Assembly (NCBI GenBank): GCA_003254925.1
Contig: QANZ01021234.1
Coordinates: 62,001-126,000 of the forward strand
DNA length: 64,000 bases
Source: Chamaecrista fasciculata
Lineage: Eukaryota; Streptophyta; Magnoliopsida; Fabales; Fabaceae
Direction: 5' to 3'
Position numbers and translations under genes: made by a program. This document shows, piece after piece, positions 48,191 through 58,100 of this stretch. The notes beneath the pieces are model-generated. The model was not told where the DNA came from and did not search any database. It was given only the letters and a program-made list of their open reading frames with translations. Position 1 is the first letter of the stretch. Each line of letters begins with the position of its first letter.

Positions 48191-48613
48191 AAAAATTCTA
48201 TAATTTAAAATGACATCACTCAATACTCATTTCAATTTGCTTCAACGCACTGTGGAAAGGAAGACAAACTTTACAAATTTTTGAAAAATTATAGAATGTT
48301 TTCAAATAGTTTCAAAATTTACAAACAAGTACTTGGATCATGATATCTGAGAACTAAAATGAAAATTATAATAATTTTTATGGGATCAAAACATAATTTT
48401 TAAAAATATGGGCACAAGGGGAAAATTATGGATCAATCATAAATCTGGAAAATAAATATAGTTTACTCATACCCATATTCAAATACAACGACTTGAATGT
48501 AATTTTGAAAGTAAACTTGGATTAATTGGAGAATATCCCCATTAATTAATTTACAAATTAAATAATCAATAATTAGTTTTATTAAATAATTTCATTATTA
48601 AGTAATTCAAATA

Positions 48614-49648
48614 GGGTAAATTACAAATTAGGTATTTGTGGTCAGGCTGAATCTCAGGTCACTAACGTGTGGTTTGAAGAATTTCACTTTAGGTATCTGA
48701 GATATGTGTCGTTTAGCAATTAGGGTACCTGTGTTTTTATTCCGTTAATTTTAAGGAAAAATGCTGACGTGACGCAATTTTAGCCATCAATGTATCTTAA
48801 TCGTTGGTTTCTCTTGCATCTTAGTTGTTGGCATCCACTCCAAGGTTAAAATCTCATTTTTTGTTCTCAAACTATGGGGTAAGTTTCATTTTAGTCATAA
48901 AAGCTATTTTATGTTTCATTTTTATCCTCAAACTTTCACATTTTTTCCATTTTGATCTCCAAAATGTGATTTTATCATAATTTTCACCATTATTCTTAGT
49001 CATAAATTAGAAATAAAAATCAACCACAAATTTATTTCCAATTTGTAACTAAGAATGAAAATTTCTCTTCCTCTCTTTGTCAATTCACTTATTATTACAT
49101 ATTTGAGTAGGGGTGAACAAAAACACAAAAAAAAAAACATAAAAATAAATAAATGAGTTGAATAAAAAATATAATTTTTTTTTAAAAAAAGTAGCCCAGT
49201 TTGACTTGGTCGGACCCGATGGACCAACCTGATTATAATCGAGTTGGGTCTCAGGTCCGGCCCGACCCAGCTCGTGATCACTCTTATATTTGAGAGAGAA
49301 ATTATTTATCTTAATTGTTTAGGTTAGAAATAACGATGTAAACCATATGAAATAACATGTTTGAGACAAAAAACAGAACAAATATGAAAGTTTGAGGACC
49401 AAAATGAAATAAAAATAGTTTTATGACCAAAATGAAACTTATCTCATAGTTCATGGACCAAAAATTGATTTTTCACTGAGTCACGTGAGCGTCACGTCAG
49501 CATTTTCCGTTAAAATTGATGGAATAAAACCAAGTACCCTAATTGCTAAACGGCGCATACCTCAGGTACTCAAAGTGAAATTTTTTAAACCACACGACAG
49601 TGATATGAGATTCGACTTAACTACAAGTATCTAATTTGTGATTTGCTC
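48614..49648. mobile_element. Mutator-like foldback element, 1,035 bp
   Basis: The left end is GGGTAAATTACAAATTAGGT and the complement of the right end is GAGCAAATCACAAATTAGAT. ATTCAAATA flanks both sides exactly (48605-48613 and 49649-49657), a 9-bp target-site duplication. The arms run inward for some 350-450 bases (CCGTTAATTTTAAGG and its complement, and CTCAAACTTTCA and its complement). It lies in the RLP intron before the last exon. Confidence 0.88.
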
Positions 49649-49932
49649 ATTCAAATATTTTGAAGATGGATTCATGAATTAAATTGGGTTAAGTTGACCC
49701 TTAATTTATGAGTCATGACTCATTTATGATCCAACCCAACCCAACCCACTCAAATGGCAACTATATATGAATTTGCTTACCTTGAATTGGAAAGGATCCA
49801 TTGAGCGAAGAAAATCTTATGATAAGGACTTCCAAATTGCTTAGGTTTGCCAAAACTTCATAAGAATGAAAAAATACATAAGATATGTATATATATATAT
49901 AGTAATGGTTTAATTTGTAAGGAATTGAATGT

Positions 49933-50006
49933 CCAATGAATATATATAACTAGAGGCTTTGCGTGCCCGCCAATGAATATATATAATTAGAGGCTTTGCG
50001 TGCCCT
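49933..50006. repeat. 37-bp tandem duplication across a Helitron end
   Basis: The unit CCAATGAATATATATAACTA plus GAGGCTTTGCGTGCCC occurs at 49933-49969 and again at 49970-50006 with one difference (CTAG in the first, TTAG in the second). It joins 17 bases of flank to the first 20 or so bases of the Helitron 3' end. Confidence 0.85.
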
Positions 50007-50166
50007 AACGGGCACGCAAATATATATGTAAAATAAATAAGGGACTAAATTGTTAACTTAATAAAAAAAGAGAGATCAAATAGTAAATTTTCTCTTATTT
50101 TTAATTTCATAGACTATAGTTTTAAACATGGACGACCAAAAAAGGGTAGAGCCATATAATATAAGA
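49987..50166 (-). mobile_element. Short non-autonomous Helitron, 180 bp
   Basis: On the minus strand it starts TCTTATATTATATGGCTC and ends with an 11-bp-stem hairpin (TTTGCGTGCCC, 4-base loop, complement), then CTAA followed by T. The interior is shared with 17726-17892 and 6429-6566. It lies in the RLP intron 27 bases from the exon 4 donor site. Confidence 0.8.
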
Positions 50167-50992
50167 TATTCAAGAAATCAACTTGCCATTACCTTTGTCA
50201 TTAACAACTGCGTCATTTTGCCTTCCTTGGAAGTTGTATGATAAGAATAGAGATTTTAGAGCTGGAAAAGCAACCAAATACTTGAATATATTCTCATCTA
50301 GCCAGTTGTCACTCAAATCTAATGTCTTCAACTTCTTTAACTTGGGCAAAGAATAATTATCTGAAAGTTTTAAGGTCACAACAAATTAAAGTGAATTAAA
50401 ATTGAGTGAATATATACTAGCTATTATTACAAACCAAAGTTAAAAGTTGGAAATTAAAATGATAATTACAAAAAAAAAAAGCTTGAAAAAGAATTGATCG
50501 ATCATCAAATATACCCCTCATTCAAGATTTTTATTATCCTCTTTATAGATTATTTAAACGTATCAACTAGGAATACAATTTATACTCAGTAAGTTACAAA
50601 CACCTACCTTCAATTGCAGGGCTTGTAAGAAGATTGGTACTTAAATCCAGTTGCTCCAAGTTTGGTAAAACTGATAAATCTGATCAAATTATTGATGTTA
50701 CGATGAGTGTATCTGTGTATGTATATATATATATATCATTTTCTAAACACATACAGCCTAATATACCTTGAAGAGGAAAGGACCCATCTATGTAACAATT
50801 AGCAAGAATCAAGTTCTTGAGGGATTTCATAGCACTGAGGGGTTTTATAATGCTCTGCTTCAAGTGATCATAATTGTGACTAAGATCTAATGTCTCCAGC
50901 ATTGCAAACGTTGACTTGCTTGTACTACCTTCAACAAGATAACCAACTCCAAAATATCTATCTAATTGCCCATTAATTAATATAAAGAAAAG

Positions 50993-51122
50993 CACCATTT
51001 TCGTCCCTAAACTTTATATCAATTTTTAATTTCATTCCTAAACTTTGGAGAGAAAATTGACAGTAAACAAACAATGGAGACGAAATTGAAAATTGATGTA
51101 AAGTTTGGAGACTAAAATAGTG
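50993..51122. mobile_element. Small foldback element, 130 bp
   Basis: CACCATTTTCGTCCCTAAAC at the left and the complement of the right end (CACTATTTTAGTCTCCAAAC) match, with short arms of about 50 bases. It directly adjoins the next foldback and sits next to RLP exon 2. Confidence 0.6.
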
Positions 51123-51124
51123 TT

Positions 51125-51852
51125 GGTCAAAGTGCAAATTTGGTCTCATATCTTTTGCTGAGTTCCCAATTTGGTCCCATAGAGGTTGATCCTTTTGCAA
51201 AGATATGAAACCATTTCTACACCTAACTCAAAGATATAGGACCAATTCTACAATTGATCCAAAGATATGGAACCAAGTCTGCAACAAAAAAATATATGGA
51301 ACCAAATTGGAAACTGACCCAAAGATATTATGGGACTAAAAGTGCAACAAAAAAAGAAATGAGACCAAATTGGGAACTGTACAAAAGATATGGGACCAAA
51401 TTTATAGGCTAAAGTGCACTTTTGGTCCCATACTTTTGGCAAAGGTTTCAATTTGGTCCCATGACTTTTTTTGTTGCAATTTTGGTCCCATAACTTTGGA
51501 AAAGGTCTCAATTTGGTCCCATAACTTTTTTTGTTGCAATTTTGGTCCCATAACTTTTGAAAACGTCTCACTGTTGGTCTCAATACTGATTTCCATCCAT
51601 TATCTTCCTCTAAAGATGATTTAACATACTGAGTTTGATGATGACGTGGAAAATATGGGTTAAGTTATCGAACGAATGAAAATCAACTTGAGACTAACGG
51701 TGAGACGTTTTTAGAAGTTATGGGACCAAATTGAGACCTTTTCCAAAGTTATGGGACCAAAATTGCAACAAAAAAAGTTATGGGACCAAATTGAAACCTT
51801 TGTCAAAGTTATGAGACCAAAAGTACACTTTGACCAAATTTATATTTTGACC
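51125..51852. mobile_element. Mutator-like foldback element carrying a nested one
   Basis: The left end GGTCAAAGTGCAAATTTGG is the inverted copy of the right end, which ends AAATTTATATTTTGACC after the nested element 51407-51835 is passed over. The flanks AATAGTGTT and AACTGTGTT agree at 7 of 9. The arms are built of TTTGGTCCCAT / CAAAGATATGG modules. It fills most of RLP intron 1. Confidence 0.8.
51407..51835. mobile_element. Mutator-like foldback nested in another, 429 bp
   Basis: It begins GGCTAAAGTGCACTTTTGG and ends in the complement of GGTCAAAGTGTACTTTTGG. AAATTTATA flanks it exactly (51398-51406 and 51836-51844), a 9-bp duplication of sequence belonging to the outer element. It is therefore younger than the outer copy. 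Confidence 0.9.
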
Positions 51853-52379
51853 AACTGTGTTTCTGCCTTAATAAAAAGATGAGTATAGCAAGAAGAAAAA
51901 GTTCGTACCTTGAATCCCAATAGTACTATTGAAGCAATTAGAAAAGAGATAAGTTCAAATCCAACCTCACAAAGGTTGGACAATTGAACATTTCATCAGC
52001 CCATGTAAGATTATAAAGGGAGAGAGAGATGATTTGATTAGAAGAGGAATTACATGTGATTCTCTCCCAATCACAAATATCAGTATTTGGATCACAAACC
52101 CATGAAGGAAGAAGAAACCTATCCATGGAAGGATTATGAAGCTTCAAAGATTCCTTGATTTCCATTAGAGCTCTCTTCTCTTCTTCCAACCATCCCTTGC
52201 AGCCATGGACATGAGAAAGAATAATTGCAGCAAGTAACATTAACAACCAAGACAACCTCATCTTTTGGGCAAAGATTTCAACACCTTTAATCATTTTTAT
52301 GTGTAGAAAGTAGGAACCGGCCATACTTCACCTTAATTAGTGGTGCGACTACTTTTATATGAGTAAATTACTTATATTT

Positions 52380-52825
52380 TTGTTAATTACACTTTTGTAC
52401 CCTATTTATGAATCGATTCTACTTTGGTATCCTATTCTTTTAAAAGGGATACTTTGGTACCTTGTTCTTTGCACCGTTAACATTTTGGTACTTTGTTCTT
52501 TCAAAAGTGACATTTTGGTACCATGTTCTTTCAAAAGTAACATTTTAGTACTATGTTCTTTGCACCGTTAACACTTTGGTATTTTGTTCTACGAACCGAT
52601 TTCATTTTGGTACCCTGTTCTTTCACGATTTGTTACCCTGTTCTATCTTTTTTAGGGTACCAAAGTGTTAAGATGCAAAAACCAAGGTCCCACAATGTCA
52701 CTTTTGAAAGAACAGGGTACCAAAATATTAACGTGCAAAGAATAGGGTACCAAAGTGTCACTTTTGAAAGAACAGAACACCAACGTGAAATCAGTCCATA
52801 TAATAGGATACCAAAGTGTTATTTT
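52380..52825. mobile_element. Foldback element, ACTTTGGTACC modules, about 446 bp
   Basis: The left arm has repeated ACTTTGGTACC / TGTTCTTT modules and the right arm the complementary GGTACCAAAGTG / AAAGAACA modules. It lies about 120 bases upstream of the RLP start codon, so in the promoter or 5' UTR of that gene. Ends are approximate. Confidence 0.7.
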
Positions 52826-53027
52826 TTATTATAATTAAAATCTTTCAATAAATAGATGACACATGATAAAACTTTTGGTCAAAATCTCAAATGGTCCCAA
52901 CTTGATGATAAAGATTTTAAATTGTATTTGTATATATATATATATATATATCGAAGGAGCATCGATAGGCACATTTAATTATTTAAATCATTGCATATTT
53001 CATATTTGCATTGCATTATATATATTA

Positions 53028-53457
53028 GGGTAAATTATACTTTGGTACCCTGTGGTTTGACCTTATTTCACTTTGGTACCCTGTGGTTTGAAACTTAACA
53101 CTTTGGTACCCTGTGATATTCTCCATTAACACTTTGGTACCCTTTGGAGCTATTTTGTAATTTTAACCATAACAAATTTTGCAAAAATTACATATTGACC
53201 CCAAAAAATTTTCAAAAAATTACAAATAGGTCCTTGGATACATATTATATAGGGACTAAAATGAAAAATTTAAAATTTTTTTGGGGTCAATATGTAATTT
53301 TTGTAAAATTTATTATGGTTAAAATTACAAAATAGCTCCAAAGGGTACCAAAGTGTTAATGGAGAATACCACAGGGTACCAAAGTGTCAAGTTTCAAACT
53401 ACAGGGTACCAAAGTGAAATAGGGTCAAACCACAGGGTACCAAAGTGTAATTTACCC
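53028..53457. mobile_element. Mutator-like foldback element, 430 bp, nearly perfect palindrome
   Basis: The arms of about 185 bases differ at only seven or so positions by eye. They begin GGGTAAATTAYACTTTGGTA. Four ACTTTGGTACCCT modules lie in each arm. TATATATTA flanks both sides exactly (53019-53027 and 53458-53466), a 9-bp duplication. It is the youngest-looking of the group. Confidence 0.92.
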
Positions 53458-53707
53458 TATATATTATATATTATATATATATAAAAAATACCAGTTACCA
53501 GTTACACATTGAATATTGTAGGTGCATATGCATGAGCTGACATAGGAGAACAGGTGATCATGAAATCACCAAAAAGATATGAATTTTTTGTTCAAACAGT
53601 TTGCTGGAAAAATAATATAAAAAAATGGCTTGATTAAATATTAAATTAAACATTTAGGATTTAGTCTTTAAAGTTCAAAATTTTTGTAATTTCGTCCATA
53701 CTGTACT

Positions 53708-54080
53708 GTTATAACACCAATAATTTATGGATGATATAACTCTAAGTAATTCTTAAAGAAATTTACATAATGGATAAGTCATAACGAAAATGGCATAGTA
53801 TATCATAAAAAATGCTAAAATTCAGAAAATGTTTTTAAATTTTAATGACCGTACAAAAAACGCCATTGACTTTGGAAAGTGACAAAAGACCAAAGTTATA
53901 ACACCAATAATTTATGGATGATATAACTCTAAGTAATTCTTAAAGAAATTTACATAATGGCTAAGTCATAACGAAAATGGCATAGTATATCATAAAAAAT
54001 GCTAAAATTCAGAAAATGTTTTTAAATTTTAATGACCGTACAAAAACGCCATTGACTTTGGAAAGTGAAAAAAGACTACC
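53708..54080. repeat. 187-bp tandem duplication
   Basis: Bases 53708-53894 recur at 53895-54080. The copies differ by about one substitution in the body, one base in an A run, and a few changes at the far end. There is no coding content. Confidence 0.88.
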
Positions 54081-54102
54081 TAAACTTTTAATATTTTACG
54101 CA

Positions 54103-55014
54103 GGTCAAAGTCCTATTTTGGTCCCTCATTTTTGTTCAAAATTCTGTTTTGGTCCCTCAAATTTTTTCGTTCCGTTTTGATCCCTCAAATTTCCAAAAAG
54201 TTCCACCGTGAGTCTCTGACTCTTTTCCATACACTATTTTCGTTAAAAAGGAAAAAAAACAACTTTACTATCCCAACAATTTTGCTCTCCACCGTGAGTC
54301 TCTGACTCTTTTCCATACACTATTTTCGTTAAAAAGGAAAAAAAACAACTTTACTATCCCAACAATTTTGCTCTTTTGCATTAAGGTCCTTCTCTTTTGT
54401 AAAAGAGCAAAATTGTTGGGAGATGGAAGTTAGTTTTTTTTTTCCCATTTTTTAACAAAAAGTGGATGGAAAAGAGTATGTCGGGTAAGTTCCGACCCGC
54501 ACAAAAGGCGTAACGATCTAGGCACTGTCTCGGAGAGAGGCTAGGTGAAATAGACATGTTTGTGAAGATGCGGGTCATGCCTGAAGTCGTTACCTTAACC
54601 GTAAAGAGGGGGATGCCGAAGGTAGGCCTAGTGAATGGAGTGAAGTCGTAACAAGGTAGTCGTACTGGAATGTGTCGTCCCAAGTGTTCTCGCAGCAAGC
54701 GCAACATTCATGTTTAGTTGCCTATGTTGAGTTTGGAACCGTGAGAGAGAATTAAGGTCTTTGCAAAATTGTGCTCAATTTCACATGTGACAATTCCGTC
54801 AAGATCTCTTCGTTAGTTGGGGGAAGAATCCACATGAATCGGATTTTTGGATCAGGGACTAATGGTGAATTTCTTTAGAAATTTGAGGGATCAAAACAGA
54901 ATAAAAAAAACTTGAGGGACCAAAATAGAACTTTGAGCCAACATGAGGGACCAAAACAGAACGAAAAATTTTTTGAAGGAGCAAAACAGAATTTTGAGTA
55001 AACAGAATTTGACC
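54103..55014. mobile_element. Foldback element split by plastid DNA
   Basis: The left end GGTCAAAGTCCTATTTTGG is the complement of the right end AACAGAATTTGACC in its outer part, with TTTTGGTCCCTC modules in both arms. An 83-bp or so block beginning CCACCGTGAGTCTCTGACTC is tandemly duplicated in the left arm (about 54204-54290 and 54291-54373). The right arm reads ATGGAAAAGAGT, is then interrupted by the insertion 54478-54852, and resumes CAGGGACT. The left arm shows that the two belong together (complement of AGTCTCTGACTCTTTTCCAT). Confidence 0.75.
54478..54852 (+). other. Nuclear plastid DNA insertion: 23S, 16S and ycf2 pieces
   Basis: Four plastid segments are joined. (1) 54480-54572 matches 23S rRNA (GGGTAAGTTCCGACCCGCAC, GGCACTGTCTCGGAGAGAGG). 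(2) About 54574-54671 matches the 3' end of 16S rRNA (GGGGGATGCCGAAGG, GTGAAGTCGTAACAAGG). (3) About 54673-54740 matches a more upstream part of 16S (GCGCAAC, TGTTTAGTTGCC, TTGAGTTTGGAACC). (4) About 54750-54851 reads as ycf2 (LQNCAQFHM, DLFVSWGKNPHESDF, with a TGA between). All come from the plastid inverted repeat but in a scrambled order, with scattered substitutions, so this is an old composite copy and not a working rRNA. Confidence 0.88.
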
Positions 55015-55068
55015 AAACGACGTCGCTGCGCCCAATTTGGATTTTGGACACAAACAAAAAGGGTACAT

Positions 55069-55076
55069 AAACCCTA
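55069..55076 (+). promoter_or_regulatory. Telo-box before URB2
   Basis: AAACCCTA lies 63 bases upstream of the URB2 ATG. Telo-boxes near the transcription start are characteristic of plant ribosomal-protein and ribosome-biogenesis genes. This one fits the predicted role of the gene. It is a short motif, so the function is inferred. Confidence 0.5.
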
Positions 55077-55138
55077 CGACTAAAACTTAAACCTCTCATC
55101 CAAAGAATAAATTACAGGGCTTTCAATAGAACTAGACG

Positions 55139-58100
55139 ATGGCTGATTCGGAAGCGAACGTGAAAATGAAAACTTCGAAGAAGATGAATAAGCGAAAGCA
55201 AAGAATCCATGAAGAAACCGAAAGGCTTTCCAAAATGCAGCGAGTCGAATCGAAGACAGTGAAAAATGATACGAGCTCAGAGGAGGCTGACTCTCGTTGC
55301 GACGACCTCAAACTCGACTCTCCATGGAAGAACCTTCAGTTGATTTTATGCATCCAAAACAAACAGCTTGATCTTCAGAGGTTTGTTCCTTTTTCTTTTT
55401 TCATTTTTTTCCCTTGTGGTCATTGTCTTCATTTAACTCATACAGTGGCTTCTACTTCACAGCCAACTAGTAATTCTAGAGAAATATTGCGGCATTTGTT
55501 TTATGTGATGAGACCAGATAAGAGGAGCATATTGTATTTATCTCAACATTAAAATGTCCTCTTGGAGACTGTAGTTTTAACTGACGAATATTTTCTCTTG
55601 CATGACATAAGTTAGTGATGTAATTAGCCCACTTGAAATTTACAAAACAAATCTTTGCCTAGCTGTTTTGCATAAGTTAGTTTCTTGTAATTCATCTAAG
55701 TACAATTTTCGTTTTTGATATATTTGTGAACTAGGAAATGTGATGTGCTATGCTGCTATTCTAGTTATAGAGCACTTCGTATATATAGAGATTATGAACT
55801 AAGTTAAACTTGGTGATGTTATTCTGTATCTATGTACGGTTTCGACTTTTAGTGGAATGGGGGTGCTTAAATTTGATCATTCTGTTCTTTTTTTTGTTAT
55901 TTCTGGCAGAAGTGAAACATAAAACTTATATTTCCATCAGTTATGGTTTGGCAGTCTGCAGATTATATTGTTACTCAGTTATAGTCTAGCAATTTGTAGG
56001 TTATACTGTTTCTTTACGTTTAAAGTTTGTCTATCCTTACTTCTGCGGTGGTGAAAAGATAGGATAATGAAAAATAGCATTTGGGATTCTGTTTTGATTA
56101 GTAAATGATAATACTTGACTTAATTATGGTATATTAGCAGTTGTTAAGAGCCCAAAGAATAAATATACAGAAATGAACCAAAAGCCAGTAGAAAAAGCAT
56201 TTTCCTCCTTACATGATGTTTAAGAGAGATCGATAAAAAGCCCAAAGGAGGTGGGCCTCGTTCAGTTGTACTTATTATGTGTCCAGGATAATTTTTGTTT
56301 AGTTAAAATAATTTGATTCTTCAAAATTATAGTTTATCATTTTTCCTTTTCCTTTGTCCCTTTGCCTCTTATATGCCATCCAAAGGAATGCTGAGATATT
56401 ATTTTGTCACTTTTCCACAATGAGTGTATAAATGCAGGAAGATCAAATTAGCTTTCAATTTTGTGCAATCACGAGTGGAAGATACTGACGGCACTGATCA
56501 GAATTGTGAAACAATTAAACTACCAAGACTGTTGTGTTTTCTTAATGATTGGATCCAGTCACTGTTGATTTCCTCAGATAAAAAAAATTTGACTGATGGG
56601 AAGAAATCTAAGGTTGAGGGAGTTGAGGCATATATGGATCTTCGGTGCTGGAAGATATTCAAGTTCTGTTTGGAGGACTCTTTGAAGTTTTGCGTCTCTT
56701 TGAATATGTCCCGGAATCTCCTACGGCCGGTTCATCTTATTGCCAAAAATGCTCTATCACTGCTTGAGAATTCCTCCATCGGTCCAGAAAAACTTTCTAT
56801 ATCTGGTGAAAATTATAAACTGTATGATACTGCTCTTGAATGTGTTTCATTGGTATTCTCATCCCATGGTGGGTTGTCAAATGAAAATTTGGAATTGTGG
56901 GTTTCAACAACCTGTGTACTGCTTGAACTTGTCCATAAAATGTATACTAAGCATCTTGATGGGAGTAATATGGGTATTTTTGCACTACGCTTTTTGTGTT
57001 TCGTGCTTCAGCCTTTCTCCAAATTTTTGAGGGTCCATCCAGCTAGGAAAAATGGATTTCATGATTTTGTGGATAAACTTCTTGAGCCATTGTTGCATTT
57101 GTCGGGTGAGTTGCATCTTCAAGTAAATGGAAGTAATCCCATTTGGACAGGGAGATTATTGAAGCTTGTGGAAGAAGTTCTTTCTCATGGGCTGTTTCAT
57201 CCAGTTCATATTGATGGGTTTTTAAGCTTACATGGTTCAGAGATGTATGTTACTTCATGTGATGATACATCCGAAGAGACAAAAGTAGTTATTAAGAGCT
57301 ATCATAGACATTTATTTGATGTACTGAACAGAATTATAGCAAGAAAAAACACAATGGCAATGGGTAGCATAGGTTTTTTATTTCACTTGTTTGTCAATGC
57401 AGCAAGAAAGTTGAAGGGAACTTCAGTACTGTATGTAGAAACCAAGAAGATGGAGACTACCAGAGATTTAAGGCAACTAGAATCAGGGGAGACTAGCTCA
57501 GATATGTCTTCAGATACTCGAAAATCACTTATTAATTTTTTTGTACAGATTATGGAGCCCCTTTTACAAGAGCTTCATGAATTTCTTCAAGCTAAAATGG
57601 ATGACAAACTTTTGTTGTCAGATATTCATGGTATACTCAAATCTATTAGTAATTTGCTTGCTTGTTACATGCAAGAGAAAGTGTATTTGAAGACAGAAGA
57701 TGTGTCTGGAGGAGCTTGTCTCAATTTCTTGAAGAAAATATATAATGCACTGATGTCATGTTCTGGCAATTTGCTAAGCTTTTCCAACTATGATGTAAGT
57801 AACAAGAAAGATATGGAGATGTTTACTTTATCAGCTAATGAGATTCTAGTTGCAATAGGGTATCTTTTGGAAATTGAATATGAGGTTATAGGAGAAGATT
57901 TGGAGAACTTATGGCTTACTGGGTTTTCATACTTAGCCATCAGTTGGACTTTGACAGATGTCGTTGATCAATGTTCATTATTATCCCGCATACCAGGCTT
58001 GGGGTGCCAAATAATTGAGCTCTACTGTCAACTTCGCCAGGTTAGTGTCAAAACCCTGATTCTCCATTTTTTTTTGTACATTCAATTCTCTTTCTTATAT

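Larger units (their letters stand above)
43407..52261 (-). pseudogene. LRR receptor-like protein (RLP) gene, broken
   Basis: A cell-surface receptor lacking a kinase, of the kind that senses pathogen or parasite molecules. Exons, 5' to 3' on the minus strand: 52261-51909 (signal peptide MRLSWLLMLLAAIILSH, then an LRR N-terminal cap ending CDWERITC), 50961-50767, 50679-50608, 50360-50193, 49855-49781 and 45628-43407. The middle introns all read as phase 1, and the 72-75 bp exons each encode one repeat. The last exon holds most LRRs (SGTIPESF, LDLSDN types), a membrane span (FGVSYVMVLTTLVTILW) and a short basic tail. It is broken by a frameshift at the end of exon 1, two frameshifts near 44590 and 44520, and a TGA at about 44326. 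The closest type I recall is the Cf/CuRe1-like RLP group. The introns are crowded with transposons. Confidence 0.85.

Noticed and set aside
54480-54740. rRNA gene
   Set aside because: Only fragments of plastid 23S and 16S in scrambled order with substitutions; a nuclear copy, not a functional rRNA.
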